Below, piece by piece: positions 1 through 10,880 of a stretch of 22,065 bases of DNA; the first letter of the stretch is position 1, and each line of letters starts with the position of its first letter. The stretch is taken from the NCBI GenBank assembly GCA_000226015.1, contig JH154780.1, positions 1 through 22,065 of the forward strand, written 5' to 3'. Made by a program: the position numbers and the translations under genes. The DNA comes from Mnemiopsis leidyi. Lineage: Eukaryota; Ctenophora; Tentaculata; Lobata; Bolinopsidae. Below the pieces are notes generated by a model. The model worked only from the letters and a program-made list of their open reading frames with translations, was not told the DNA's origin and searched no databases.

Positions 1-719
1 CAGGAGGGAAATTAAAGATGCGAATATATTCTCTTATTTGGACCATCTTGCTATTGATGGGTAGGAGACTTTTATTGCATTGATTTTCAACGGATTAGTT
101 AAATATCAATAGAGAAGTTGATTTGAACTAATAGGAGAAAGAGCTGTAATAGAAAACACAGTCTAATTTGTGCCCTTAAAGCCTTTCTCAGACAAACCAT
201 TGACTCATTAAATTTCAGAGAGGGCGGTAGCTCAGAGGGTGGAAAGTATAAATATCTCGTCGACTAACGCGGCGCATACCAACCCTAATGTTGCTGTAGA
301 TACCGACCCTAAGACATTTGTACATTCAATGGAAGTTAACAATGAAGAATTTGAATCATTTCCAACACTTAATATAACATACAGGTATGATATATTGATA
401 AATAAAAACTATGGTAGAGGATGTGGAAAGTTAGAGAAGACAATACTAAAAGAACTGATTTATAAATTTATTAAAATGGCAGGGTCACACAAAAACAGCT
501 AACTTAATACATATGTGCAGTTTAGATTAAAACCTATTGAACTATTTTCAGTAGAAGCATGTTGGTTGAAAAAGTGACACTTTACTTCTATCGTTATGGC
601 AGCTGGTGTACTTCAAATGTTGAAAAATGTAAACAAACCTGGACAAGATTAGAGGGAATAAAGATTTCGGTCGGAATAGCCAAGCAGGGAGATTCCTCAC
701 TAATTGGTATGTTAATGTA

Positions 720-806
720 TCTAATCTAATGATACCTCCTATTAATTATCTAATCTACTGATACCTCCTAATAATTATCTAATCTACTGATACCTCCTAT
801 TTGAGA
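720..806 (+). repeat. 29-bp tandem repeat, about 3 copies, in copy A intron 3
   Basis: Three head-to-tail copies of a 29-base unit built around TCTAATCTACTGATACCTCC begin at 720, 749 and 778. The third is slightly incomplete. It lies in the intron after exon 3 of copy A and is missing from the matching intron of copy B. Confidence 0.9.
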
Positions 807-978
807 TCCCATAAATTTTCTGTTTAAAGGGTTTACCTTAAGATCTACGTTATAAGAGCACGCTAGGAAAAAATTTAAACTTTTTCTGATGAAAATTGGC
901 ACGAACATTCCTTTACCTGAGGCCAATTATCCCTGACAGTAAATTAATAAAGTAATAAAAATGAAACACGATCGGAAG

Positions 979-1091
979 TGAATGAATAAATGAAACTTCA
1001 TATTTTGCAACACATCAATTTACAATGTTTTTCTATAATCTAGATATAAAAGAGATGCTTCTAAGTGTTGCAGGATACCTCCTGGAAGGGG
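979..1091 (+). repeat. Dispersed repeat, copy 1 (in copy A intron 3)
   Basis: About 113 bases closely similar to 17197-17308. Shared blocks include TGAATGAATAAATGAAACTT, TTTTGCAACACATCAAT and GGATACCTCCTG. Here it is intronic; the other copy directly follows the CCP exon of copy B. It may be a short interspersed or MITE-like element, but no terminal repeats or target duplications could be defined. Confidence 0.75.
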
Positions 1092-2013
1092 CAGGCTCTT
1101 TTGTTGGGGCAAGCCTATATTATTTTTGACCCAGCCTGTATTTTCTAAAGCTGTCCAACATCCAAAATTGAGGAAGCATCCATGTTTAACTAAAAACTTA
1201 CAGAATGTGGAACAGTACCTCAGTACTCAGTATCATATCTCAACTTTGAAACAGAACCTGAACCTCTAATGAAAGAAGTGATTTGTAAACAAGATATAAT
1301 CGGTAACTGGGTTGTTATACAACAGACTAGACAGAATGAAGTTCTACAGTTTTCGGAGATTAACTTTCAACGGGGTGTGTAACTAAAACGGGGCGGTGAT
1401 TAAAAATACAATATCAATGTATAGTTGTACAATTTTCCAAGATTCATCGTTTTCAAATTAAGGGAAAAAGTGACACTCGAGTTTTGGTAGACTAATGGTA
1501 CTGTTTAGTTTTACAAAATCACTACCGTTTCAGATTGGGAGCAACCTTCAAGAGGAACAATGATACCTTACCAATGGGACAAAGATCCTATCCAGATAAA
1601 GACTGATTTTACTGACTCCAACACTAAAGTAATCAGTTTCACAGCTACTGTTGATCCAGAATCTTCACTTCTTCCTACATATACCGGAATATCAATAGGT
1701 CTCACTATTCGTTCACCAGAAAATGTAGTGGAAATAGAGAACCATCACACATCTAAGTCAACTGAAATGGAATTGACCAACATGCCACCTGATATGACTG
1801 GATCAGTAATATGGGCACTGTTTAAATTGAACCGGAAACTGCTGATCAGTTGCAAATCTAAAGTAGTTTGGGAAATGGAGTATATCAAGCTATTTGATAC
1901 AAAACATGACGATGGTGTACTAAGTCAAAGGAGTATGAGAGCATGGAGCAAAACTGTTGTAGAGATTAGGTTTAACCAACAAGACACAGTGACTTTAGGT
2001 TATCGCAAAGCAG

Positions 2014-2206
2014 GTTGGCTAGAAGTAATCAACTATGGATTTATGGATTTATTTCACTTAAAAAATGAACATTGGAAGTAGATCAAACTTAGGATTTTAC
2101 AGATCAAGCATATTATCCATTAATCTTTCCAAAATTTGCAAAGGTTTTTTCTTTGAATTTTGAGTTTCGAACAAGAGTCAAAATAATCTTTATCGTCGTT
2201 TTTCAG
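2014..2206 (+). other. Copy-specific intron in copy A (absent in copy B)
   Basis: A 193-bp phase 1 intron starting GTTGGC and ending TTTTTCAG splits the glycine codon of the AGFCFQG segment. In copy B the same junction is continuous (around 14826-14827). Exon lengths confirm it: 480 + 159 bases in copy A equal 639 bases in the single exon of copy B. The donor is weak beyond GT, and CAG-G is present at both intron ends. Confidence 0.85.
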
Positions 2207-3058
2207 GATTTTGCTTTCAAGGATACTACATGACAAGAGATAATGGTTGTGTGGAATGTCCAAAAAACACGTACAGTAAAGATGGAGAAATGTCTTGTAC
2301 ACCATGTCCAGACAACAAGTTATCTCCATCTGGGACTGGAGACGAAACTAGCTGCTCTTCATCAGGTAATTTTAGATTCTTAGATGTGTTAAGACAACAT
2401 TAATCATTAATCATGAAACATCACACAGCATCTGATCTGAGAGGAACATCGTTGAAATGGCAATAATGCAATATTGCGGGATGAGCAGCGCCTTTACATT
2501 AATCTATATTCTGCCCTAGCTACCAACTACTAACTCGCCATACCTTTCCACTTCTCAAAAAATACATAATAGGATTGGATCGCTAGACTGCTATAGTGCC
2601 AATGTTGGACCCTCTGGGGGTGTAAAAATAATCAATAACTAGTAACTATTTTAGAATAAACTACAGTTGCATTTATAGCTAATCTCTTCCATTACACCTT
2701 CTCCCATCAATAACGATCTATGAATAAAAACCCTGCAGGGTACTCAATACCGGTACAAACAGTGCTGGTAAATGACTACTACCCTCACACTAACCCTGCT
2801 ACGGACTCTCACAAACCTTCCCTCATATTTGATGGAGATTCAGCTACATTTTATCATTCAAGATATAACAGTCCTGGACCAGGGCTGAAGATATACTTTG
2901 GTAACACCTATATCGTCTCAAGAATCACTTTCATACCGAGATATGACTTCTACCTTGGTAGCAACGAAAACACGATCTTCACGATTATAACAGAAAATGG
3001 AGAAGAAGAGAACTGTGGTACTCTAACTGGAACAAACACAGTATCTAAAACAGTAGCA

Positions 3059-3081
3059 GATCAAAGTATCAAAGTAAGTAA
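3059..3081 (+). other. 23-bp frameshifting insertion in copy A exon 7
   Basis: Aligned to copy B exon 6 (15907-16338), copy A carries 23 extra bases flanked by a repeated GATCAAA, plus one extra codon nearby (about 3142-3153). Together these explain the 26-base difference in exon length (458 against 432). The insert contains GTAAGTAAG, a strong donor-like string, but no downstream acceptor that I tested restores the frame. Confidence 0.85.
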
Positions 3082-3742
3082 GATCAAACATACGTAATAC
3101 AATGTGAAAATAGACAGGGAGTTGGACTGAAAGTCTGGAGAAGTGCAGTTAACGCTACTTGGTGTCCTGCAGAGATAACGATTTCTTACTCTAACCGTGA
3201 GTAAAATGTAGTATTTTTTAGCTGCTGAATGATCTAATACTTATTTTAATTCGGACACTCCAACAGCCACATGTTACACAAGTGTAACAACCAATTACAT
3301 GAGGCCGAATGTACAATTATACATACACGCCAGTGACGGTTAAGGTTTTGTGTACCATACTTTTATCGCCCGAGACTTCGCTGCAATCGGCAGCTACTCA
3401 TTTAACCCTCAACATGTCTAACCTCCTTAAAAACGTGTTGTCCCGGTAGAAATATAATAGTGATATATCGTTTCAAACAAATATCGTTTGTATCATCTAT
3501 AACACAGGATCTTTCTTCTTTTCTACCACTCAAATACTACTGCAATATTTCAGCTCATTGTACCAGACTGGACCCCGAGAAACACAAGAATTTAGAAACT
3601 ACAGCCACATTTCCTGTTGGAAATGGAGACACTATCAGTGTAACCTGTAGATCTGGTTACAGTCAACTTTCTGTAGGGGATGTGATGATGACGTGTATTG
3701 AAGGAACACAGTTTTCACAACAATCTCTGAACAAATGTACAG

Positions 3743-5303
3743 GTAAATTTAAGCGGTCTCCCAACATATTTAAATTTTGTACGAGCGACACAACGGTTAT
3801 AGATCTTATTACAACTTTGGTTGTCGGACACAGGTCAGAAACAGGTTAAGGGGGAGGGGGAGGAATAACTAACTCTCAATAACAATAACTAAGATATCTC
3901 AACCTTTGTCGCGGTCATACCCGACTCTCGCAGCTCAAAGCTGAACGAGATTGTTTCTTTTAAACGTTAGACCGATATCATCTCGTCAATCTTAACCCCT
4001 GATTTAACATTATTGGAATTTAGAGAGACAATAGAGAAAGTTATTTCAGGGGACCACTCAGCAGCTTGTAGTTTGGGATATCTATCCCACTTGCCTAACT
4101 CTAAATAAAGAGAACGTGGAAGATTCTGGTGCTAATACATTAGATCACAACGTGATTATTGCTGATGGTAAATTAAAAGTTTTTGTTATGATAAGCGTTA
4201 CGATTTTTCGTTTAAAATCGTTTCTGGTAAAGAAAGTTATAATCAACGGAGCACACAAAAACTTGAGTCTTTACTGTTTATAAAGCTCTCTCGAAGCAAC
4301 AGTGTTTGAAATGGTAAAGTAAAAGTACAATTCTGCTTGTGAGACCGGTGTGAAGGGTCAGTAAAATGATTTTATTTGATAATAATTTTCCATAAGCATA
4401 GTTGAAAAAACTTTTAATGTGAGATCGAGCCAACATTCAACAAACAAGCAACTAAATCTGACACATCAGTTTTTAACCATAATACTGTTCTTAACAGTTT
4501 ACCGAAACATCACTATCGGCCCTTGATCAATTATCAATAGAATTGATTGATAATTGATTAATGAAATTTTCTTCCTAGACTTCAGTAAAAGAGTTGAAAG
4601 CAAATAAATATCTTAGATTTCTCAGATGGGAATCAGTCAGTTTATAGTAGAAAACATGCTTGCTTTCAGATTTCATCTTTTTTTACAGTGACGGGCCGTG
4701 GATTACCAATCATATTTTGTCACATCTTAGCTAGAAGCGATCTCTATTAGCAGTCAATAATTACAAGGAAGTTAATCGTTGCCTACACAGAGTTCTCTTT
4801 AGAGAACGTTGTGGATTTAAAGATTGATCATTCCACACTCGCACACAGGTGCACTTCAACAATCAAGATTGGAGATGAAGAAAAATATATGCCGGATGAG
4901 TGCCACTATACTCTAGAAACCTGGCAACCCTCTAATCGCGTTATCTAGCTGTTCTTCAGGAATATTGTTTGATTGACACACCTGCCACACAAGATTCAGC
5001 ACAATCATAATGAGATCAAGCGTGTTGTTCTCAAGAACAAATAAATGCAATCACTGATAAAGTTGAGGTGTTTTTGACGGTTTCATTTTGCAGTTGATTC
5101 TGGTTAACCAGTGCCTACCTATCGCAATATTCTTCCTGTCACTCTAAGGAAAGTAGCTATTTATCTGCCGCATAAAAGTTTTGAATATTTCACGAATTTT
5201 TACATTAAAAACACTACAGCATCACGAGACTGGGGTAAAACAGTCAACACAACATAAAACAATATTTCCTCAAAGTCAGTGATCCAGGTACGTAATCACA
5301 CAG
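3743..5303. other. Intergenic stretch between copy A and the GPCR
   Basis: No recognisable gene. If the donor at 3743 is not used, reading from the CCP exon continues to a stop at 3847-3849, which could serve as an alternative end for copy A. A G-rich run lies at about 3850-3863. A 13-bp inverted repeat with a 7-base loop occupies 4526-4558. An open frame without a start, 4751-4948, has a protein-like composition but no family I recognise. A donor-like CCAG|GTACGT (5284-5291) and an acceptor-like CACAG (5299-5303) directly precede the GPCR start. Confidence 0.6.
4526..4558. repeat. AT-rich inverted repeat (13-bp arms, 7-base loop)
   Basis: ATCAATTATCAAT at 4526-4538 is the exact reverse complement of ATTGATAATTGAT at 4546-4558. 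It could extrude as a hairpin. It is intergenic and no function is apparent. Confidence 0.85.
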
Positions 5304-6209
5304 ATGAACCAAATCAACACTGCACTATCCGTGATATCGTCCCTCTGCCTACTTATTGGCACTCCTCTAAACCTCCTAGCTCTACTCCACTTTCTCAAAA
5401 ACTCCAGCAAGACACTCTCCAACAAAATGTTCGCGGCGGTAAGTCTCATAGACTCGATCCTGTGTTTCTCCATGCTGCACTGCTTGGTGGCACTGCTGCA
5501 GGAGATCCAGGAGGAAGCAGCTGTACACTCCACACTCTGCCAAGCCCAGGGCTGGATCTGGAACATTCTCAGCAGGTTGTCCCTCTTCTTGTCTGGTGTG
5601 CTGAGTGTCATGAGAGCGGTCAGTGTGTACAGCCCCTTTTCTAACATCCCCGAGAGACCTGTCTTGACGGTAATTACCCTGCAGTTTGTCTACCTCGTCT
5701 TGTACGAGAGTTCCCCTGATTTTCAGTCAGCTAGGATTGTAAAGTTTAACTACGGTGTTTGTGACTGGACCGTCAGGTACGAGGAGAGAGGACTGTACCA
5801 CATGTTCTTCTCCTTAGCTTACTACATACCAGTTGTTCTAACTCTTTCCAGCTCTCTTATCTCCTTCTGCTTGTTGAGGAGGAACAAGAAATCGTTCAGC
5901 GGGCTGAGGGGCGAGGATGCCGTGACATATCAGAATGAGCGTTACGCGGCCAACACAATATTTATCCTGGTGGTTATATACGTGGTGTGCAATACTCCCT
6001 ATGTCTTGATCTTGCTGGTGTGCGATCTGGATGTCATGACTGGACTGCATGTTTCCCGTCAGGTGTTGTCATGGGGACATTTTGAGATTCAGTCTTTTGG
6101 ATCGGTGTATTTGGTGGCGGTTAATGCAGCTACTACACCGGTTGTATTTTTGTTGAGATTGAAGAAGTTTCGGGAAAATGTCAAAAAATGGATTGGTGTA
6201 GCAGTTTAG
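5304..6209 (+). CDS. Rhodopsin-like seven-transmembrane GPCR, intronless
   Basis: Predicted 301-residue plasma-membrane receptor from ATG 5304 to TAG 6207-6209. Seven hydrophobic segments lie at roughly residues 5-30, 42-66, 84-106, 117-135, 165-191, 215-240 and 262-285. Class A marks: GTPLN in TM1 (usual GxxxN), Cys79 before TM3 and Cys153 (GVCDW) in loop 2 for the conserved disulfide, R104 with PF seven residues on (MRAVSVYSPF), CNTPY in TM6 (usual CWxP), and NAATTPVVF in TM7 (usual NPxxY), followed by a basic helix-8-like LKKFRENVKKW. The N-terminus is only about 5 residues, with no clear glycosylation site before TM1. The D and Y of DRY are replaced by M and A, and the NPxxY asparagine and tyrosine by T and F, as in divergent expanded invertebrate receptors. 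Ligand and G-protein coupling cannot be read from sequence. An AATAAA follows 52 bases after the stop. Confidence 0.93.
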   Translation: MNQINTALSVISSLCLLIGTPLNLLALLHFLKNSSKTLSNKMFAAVSLIDSILCFSMLHCLVALLQEIQEEAAVHSTLCQAQGWIWNILSRLSLFLSGVLSVMRAVSVYSPFSNIPERPVLTVITLQFVYLVLYESSPDFQSARIVKFNYGVCDWTVRYEERGLYHMFFSLAYYIPVVLTLSSSLISFCLLRRNKKSFSGLRGEDAVTYQNERYAANTIFILVVIYVVCNTPYVLILLVCDLDVMTGLHVSRQVLSWGHFEIQSFGSVYLVAVNAATTPVVFLLRLKKFRENVKKWIGVAV

Positions 6210-6260
6210 ATGGTTAATTAAGTGGTTTCGTTCCCACCACAATCAAGTAAATTATTGAAA

Positions 6261-6266
6261 AATAAA
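6261..6266 (+). promoter_or_regulatory. Putative poly(A) signal of the GPCR gene
   Basis: A canonical AATAAA begins 52 bases after the GPCR stop codon, with AT-rich sequence around it. The position fits a very short 3' UTR. Confidence 0.55.
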
Positions 6267-6269
6267 TGT

Positions 6270-8044
6270 TAATAACGTAACAACAGTAATTCAATTGTGT
6301 GTAATCATATTTATATTTCATTGGCAAATTTCACCTAACCATGTTGTTGAACGTAGAGAGAAAGCAGACGATTATATGATATGGTTCGACAGTCGACTTG
6401 ACGCCAATGAAGTCCAAGAATTGACTGAAATTAATTCACCAAAAATTAAAAACAATCTGATAGAGATCTACATAGAAGAAATAAAATAATGTTAATTATC
6501 ACTCACCATAGTTTTCTGACACGGCCAATCAGAGACCTTCAATCCATGCTGGGGAAATTTTGTTATCCTGAAAAGTACTCTTGTAACTTGTAAGATCAAA
6601 ACAATAACGGTATAACCATACAATTATAAAAATGACGTGCAACTTCTAAAGACAACTTCAAGGAACTACGGGTTTAAGTTATCCGGCTTAATTATGAAAA
6701 AAGTAAAAGTCACATAAACAGCCTGGCTATTAAAAACGCTGTCAAGCCTGCAGGTCGATATAAACCCGCTAATTAAAAGAAGCATGCTTTGCTATTGCTA
6801 GTTTATCGTATTGAATTTTGTGATTAGCTTAACATAATGTCGGCGCGCCCGCGGTAGACTCAATAAATGTAGCGGCCCAATTTTGCCATTGCACTACATG
6901 ATCGGAATCAACACGAACTAGCGTGGAAGCATACACGCTACTACGCCATCCACATGATCGTTTACACTCTAATATCTGATATGTGTGATCAGGGGTGTTC
7001 ACAGTCTACAGTGTGGTCTACCGTATCCAACTTTAATATTCATCTACAGACTACAAACTTGAAGTTGCTTGAAATTTGAATCGCCCAAATCAAAGGAGTT
7101 GATACAGATAAGGAGTTAAATGATTGCAAATAATAATTTCTTAACGCAAAATTAACATTTTTTGCCTTATCCTCAGAGCAAAATTTGTAATTGAAGCATT
7201 TCGACAAGAGAAATACAAATAATTTTAATTTTATTTATTTTAATTTAATTAACAGCTTCATCAGATGCGAACACTGAAAATTGAACCAGGTTAGCGAAAA
7301 TATATTACAAATATTAGGAAATTTCCGAGAAGAACTATTCAAATTAAATCAGTTATATAAAGAATGGACCAATAGTTCAACTACTTCATTAATTTTCCTT
7401 TAAAACATAGATATATGTGTTTGAGCTTGAATCTTTACTCTTCAATTTGTTACTACGATTAAATTTCAATTTAATTCATATTTTCTGTTATTTCTATTTT
7501 ACATGTTTCTATTGAGGAGGTGGTGTTGGTTTGTTGATTTTCAGATGACATTCATATTTCATTTATTGACAGCTGATCACAAGTCCAGTCGCAATCATTA
7601 CATTTTTGGTTACTATAACACTGTTAACTAAGCTACTAGACAGTTCCTGATCAGCTACTTCTAATTAATGCACTAATCTCAACAGAGTATGCAGGTGTAC
7701 ATGGCATTGCTGACTAACGGAGCCTAACACGTGCTCTGTAATCAATAACATCAACCTCTAATCAAGATCGGAAACCAAGTAGGCGGCTGGTAGACTAGTG
7801 AGTTAAGATCATTACCCTGAATTATGAGGTTTTCAGTTCAGAAATCTGTAATGAAACTGTAGGATGCAGCTGAAAATAGACCTTCTCAGGCAAACAGCCT
7901 GGGCAGGTGACTATAATACTGACAGTTTAAGAACCACTCAGTAGTCCCAACTTTCTACGAAATAGACAACTGTTTAATTACAGTAACCAAATTGCCGGAG
8001 ATGCTATTTGTGGCTACCTTTCAGCACGTTAACTAAAATTATAA
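6270..8044. other. Long intergenic stretch, no recognised gene
   Basis: A 64-codon open frame at 6295-6489 has no family resemblance and lies just past the GPCR poly(A) signal; I do not call it a gene. A GC-rich patch with several CpG at about 6839-6855 and a 7-bp inverted repeat (TAGCGTG/CACGCTA, 6919-6940) stand out. 7195-7260 is AT-rich low-complexity sequence. Confidence 0.55.
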
Positions 8045-8282
8045 CAAAAATTTAAAAGCGTCTGGATTCATTTAGGTAAAAAAGACGGTTGGCGATCTAA
8101 AGACCTGGATGGCCGTAAAGCCATCCACACAGCAGGGTATGCGAGGAAGGCAAGGGCAAGATCCTGGACAAATATGCAAGAGAAAAGTGAGGTAAGAATC
8201 GGAGCTATTACGTCAATCAGCCACATTAAGCGTTTTAAAAAAGTTTGTGAGTTCAGACGTTACAGTTTGATCTATCGGTAGA
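8045..8282 (+). other. Open frame without clear start, possible exon or transposon fragment
   Basis: A frame open for about 75-80 codons ends in TAG at 8280-8282. It has a charged, protein-like composition (for example KKDGWRSKDLDGRKAIH) and contains a perfect 7-bp hairpin (GGATGGC/GCCATCC, 8107-8126). ATTTAG just before 8075 and GAG|GTAAGA at about 8192 could be splice borders. No homology is recognised. Since a LINE ORF1 starts about 250 bases later, it may be part of that element's 5' region. Confidence 0.25.
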
Positions 8283-8529
8283 ATTAACGATCATTAAATT
8301 TTATAATTTTTTGAACGAATTTGAATGAAGTTATTTTTAGCCCCAATTACGGGTGAATAAATTTTTGAATTGCACGGTTTCAGTTCACGTGCTAGAAAGT
8401 TTAAAATTTAAAGTTTACACCCCACACATTAGATTACAGTTCACGCCACACACATTTGATTCCGTTTGTTCTTATCTACTCGCTTATCACGCCTAATTCT
8501 CTAATTTAACGTGTGCTTGTAGTGTTTAA

Positions 8530-9354
8530 GTGATGACTACCGTTAATGACAAGGAATTGGAGGATTTACTTGCAAGGTGTTTCGCATGGCTGCACAAAGC
8601 TACGGAACAGGTAGGATGTACTGAACCGGTCCAAGTTACTTCAGCGAATTGTAAGCAGGCAATGAAGGGACCTTTGGTAGCATTGTTCACGGAGGCGTAT
8701 CATCTTGCGCGGTTCCAAGCGGATAAAATGAAACAGATGAAGGCTGAGCTCTCCTTAACCAAGAGCCGGCTTATCGAGAATCAGAAGTGGGTGAACAGTT
8801 TGCAGGAACAGATAATTGACAGTAAGGACAGTTAACTGAAAGCAGTTAAAAATGTAGTGGAGACTTCAGTGGAAAGCAATTTATGGGACAGCTCAAGTCT
8901 TACAGTGCAGCTGCTGCTGAAAACGTAATGGTTTGTCAAGCTGATGCGGACGGATTATCTAACCCGGCAACCCTGAGGAGCTTGTTAAGTCTGTTGTTCA
9001 GAAGGAGGACAGGAGTGGGAATGTTATTGTCTTTGGTCTTCAGGAGAGGAAGGGTGATAACATCAAATCGCGTGTCGAGGAGTTGTTTCAGGGCATTGGA
9101 CTGAAGCCTTACTTGAAGGCTGTCAGGGTTGGTAAAGTTTGCAAGGAGAAAAACAGGGGTCCGGTGAAAGCCAAGTCAGGAAGCTACGTAACTCGGAAAA
9201 GTTCAGCAAAGTCTTTGTGAGATGCGGAGCGACTACAGGTATACAGGACAGAGTTTTGGTTCAAGAGTTGTTGAAAAATAGGGAAGCTGAGCCAAACAGA
9301 CTGCATTTCATCAGGTCTGGGACAGTACGCTCGAGGGACAAGAGAGAGGAGTGA
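8530..9354 (+). mobile_element. Degraded LINE (non-LTR retrotransposon) ORF1
   Basis: Pieces of one ORF1-type nucleic-acid-binding protein lie in order across three frames. The first (8530-8835, 101 residues) has a helical, probably coiled-coil C-terminal half (RFQADKMKQMKAELSLTKS) and ends in a nonsense TAA, after which the same frame resumes with AVKNVVETSVESNL. The next piece is 8883 to about 8985 (MGQLKSYSAAAAENV). Then about 8990-9165 carries the VIVFGLQE and RVEELFQGIG blocks. The last, about 9170-9354, carries LRNSEKFSKVFV. Such blocks typify ORF1 of LINEs found in many invertebrates. At least one stop and three frame changes mean it is dead. No ORF2 endonuclease or reverse transcriptase follows, so the copy is also incomplete. 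The exact clade is not determined. Confidence 0.8.
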
Positions 9355-9359
9355 TCTTA

Positions 9360-10880
9360 GTGCAGTGGCTACAGTTTTTGTACGGCTGGAAATGCTGACA
9401 AGTGTTTTTAAGGCCACTCTCACTGGCCTATTTTATGTTGCTCAAATGAGCACACAAAACTTTTGAGTTTTCGCAATAATTTGGTGTAACGTCATGGAGG
9501 CCTATTGTGTGCGTTTGTGCTGGTTGAACATATTGATCAGTAAGTGTGCAGTGCCCTAAAAGGGGATTATATCTTATTTTTGTATTTATATGTTTATAAT
9601 TGGTCATTAGAACCACCTGGCACCGTCCAGCTTCAATCAATCAAAAGGCACTTATCCATTAAAATCACCTACACCCTTACACTCGGCCACACTGCAAAAC
9701 TGCAAGTAAAACTGCACGTGTTTCCAGTGCCCGGTCAGCCTAATCTCTTCACGTGCGAAGTGAGTAGAGGTTATCATTCATATGATAATAACCTCTAAGA
9801 AAGGTAAGTTATCATTGTACCTTGTTTCTTGTTGTAATCTTGTAACATTGTAAGACTTGTACAGAATTTTACATTTTGTTTTCATCTTTAAAAAAACCAG
9901 ATTCGGCCTCTCTACCAGCGAGTATGGCAGTTATTTGCCCTCCACCCGTATAATTTAGGCTGTTAACACGCTGCTAGTTTAGCCTATACTACTCTATTAC
10001 TTCTACAATAACATAAACAACAGTTTTATGAGCCGGAAATGTAAAAGTTGGCCTGATTGGCAACATTTGATCTTGCTCTTTATCACGTGATCTTTACTGT
10101 CGGCTCCTATTGGCCAGCTAAGAAGTTGCATTGAATTGATACATTCGTATCGCTTTTTTGCCAAACACAGCGTTAGCTTTGTCTCAGTGCTTTTTGTTTC
10201 GAGCTTTTAAGTACAAATAAGCTTGTTCTGCGAAAGTTCTTTTAACGACAGTTTTATTTGAAGAACCACTAGACTACTTAACCATTATCTGTACATCATA
10301 TTTTATAAGTAGTAGCCTGTAGCTCTCACCTAATATTGAACAATGAAGGGACGCAGAAGCGCACTGAATCTCTTCATTTCCTTCAAATGTTTAGATCGCC
10401 TGTTGAAAGTTGTCCGATTTCAAAAAGGAGGGTGTCACTTTCTTTAGCAAAAGGATATATTTCTTTTTGACCTTGTACCCGATAAATTTGAGATGTCGAT
10501 TCGGAAGAATTAATAAATAAATTCGGCATAATCTCTGCTGTCTGAAAGCGAATTATTGATTGCACAAGCTTTGATTAAAGCGATAACATATTTTATATAC
10601 TAGCAACTTGAGAGCAGTAACAATTTTAGTTTCTTAAGATCTTGCATCTGAAGATCGCGTTTTATTTAAAAACATTTCGTTCTTTGATACGGGCATGGGT
10701 TGGTAAAAATAGTAATATTTTCCCTTGGCAGACTATCCCGTTTGATTTCACGACAACAGATCTCCCGAAACTTTAAAAAAGATTTCAGCGATGCGTTAAA
10801 GCTGCAAAAGATAAAAAGCCAAAAGAATAAGAGATAACTTGGCATGTTTTGAGTTTTTGAATGACGTGTGATTTTCGTCC
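9360..10880. other. Intergenic stretch, possible LINE 3' region then unannotated DNA
   Basis: No supported gene. Two small hairpins are visible: AGGCCA/TGGCCT at 9412-9430 and an imperfect AGAGGTTA...TAACCTCT at 9766-9796. A TTGTAA-rich stretch ending in an A run near 9890-9897 could be the 3' tail of the LINE remnant. Open frames at 9544-9798 (+) and 10383-10565 (-) show no recognisable domain and are probably chance. Confidence 0.5.

Larger units (their letters stand above)
18..3742 (+). pseudogene. Copy A: modular discoidin/Eph-like/discoidin/CCP secreted protein, frameshifted
   Basis: Upstream paralogue of the gene at 11312-17176. Exons inferred from GT-AG borders, frame and alignment to copy B: 18-60 (signal peptide start MRIYSLIWTILLL), 219-384, 552-706, 1204-1374, 1534-2013, 2207-2365, 2739-3196 and 3554-3742. 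Domain order matches copy B: signal peptide, discoidin/F-type-lectin-like domain, unassigned central domain, six-cysteine ephrin-receptor-like module, second discoidin-like domain, sushi/CCP. Exons 1-6 read open. In exon 7 a 23-bp insertion (3059-3081) shifts the frame and gives a stop at 3095-3097, predicting a product of 510 residues that lacks the end of the second discoidin domain and the CCP. Beyond the insertion the old frame remains clean, so the break is probably recent. An extra intron (2014-2206) is absent from copy B. Promoter and 5' UTR lie mostly outside the window. A truncated secreted product is possible, so pseudogene status is an inference from the frameshift. Confidence 0.78.

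Noticed and set aside
2120..2329. Minus-strand open frame over copy A exon 6
   Set aside because: Antisense to the Cys-rich exon, whose frame and splice sites are supported by copy B.
3073..3112. Small intron in copy A exon 7 using GTAAGTAAG as donor and a nearby AG
   Set aside because: None of the tested joins (AG at 3112, AG near 3174, or the CCP exon at 3554) restores the reading frame, so a frameshift is the simpler reading.
4751..4948. 65-codon open frame without ATG start, protein-like (LIVAYTEFSLENVVDLKIDHS)
   Set aside because: Considered as a further exon of copy A, but the phase 1 junction from exon 8 through the obvious CACACAG acceptor puts it out of frame, and there is no counterpart after copy B.
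5276..5647. Open frames on both strands overlapping the GPCR (5276-5647 minus, 5279-5644 plus, 5838-6050 minus)
   Set aside because: They are shadows of the strongly supported receptor frame and show no domain.
6295..6489. 64-codon open frame after the GPCR
   Set aside because: No recognised family, no promoter or splice support, and located just after a poly(A) signal.
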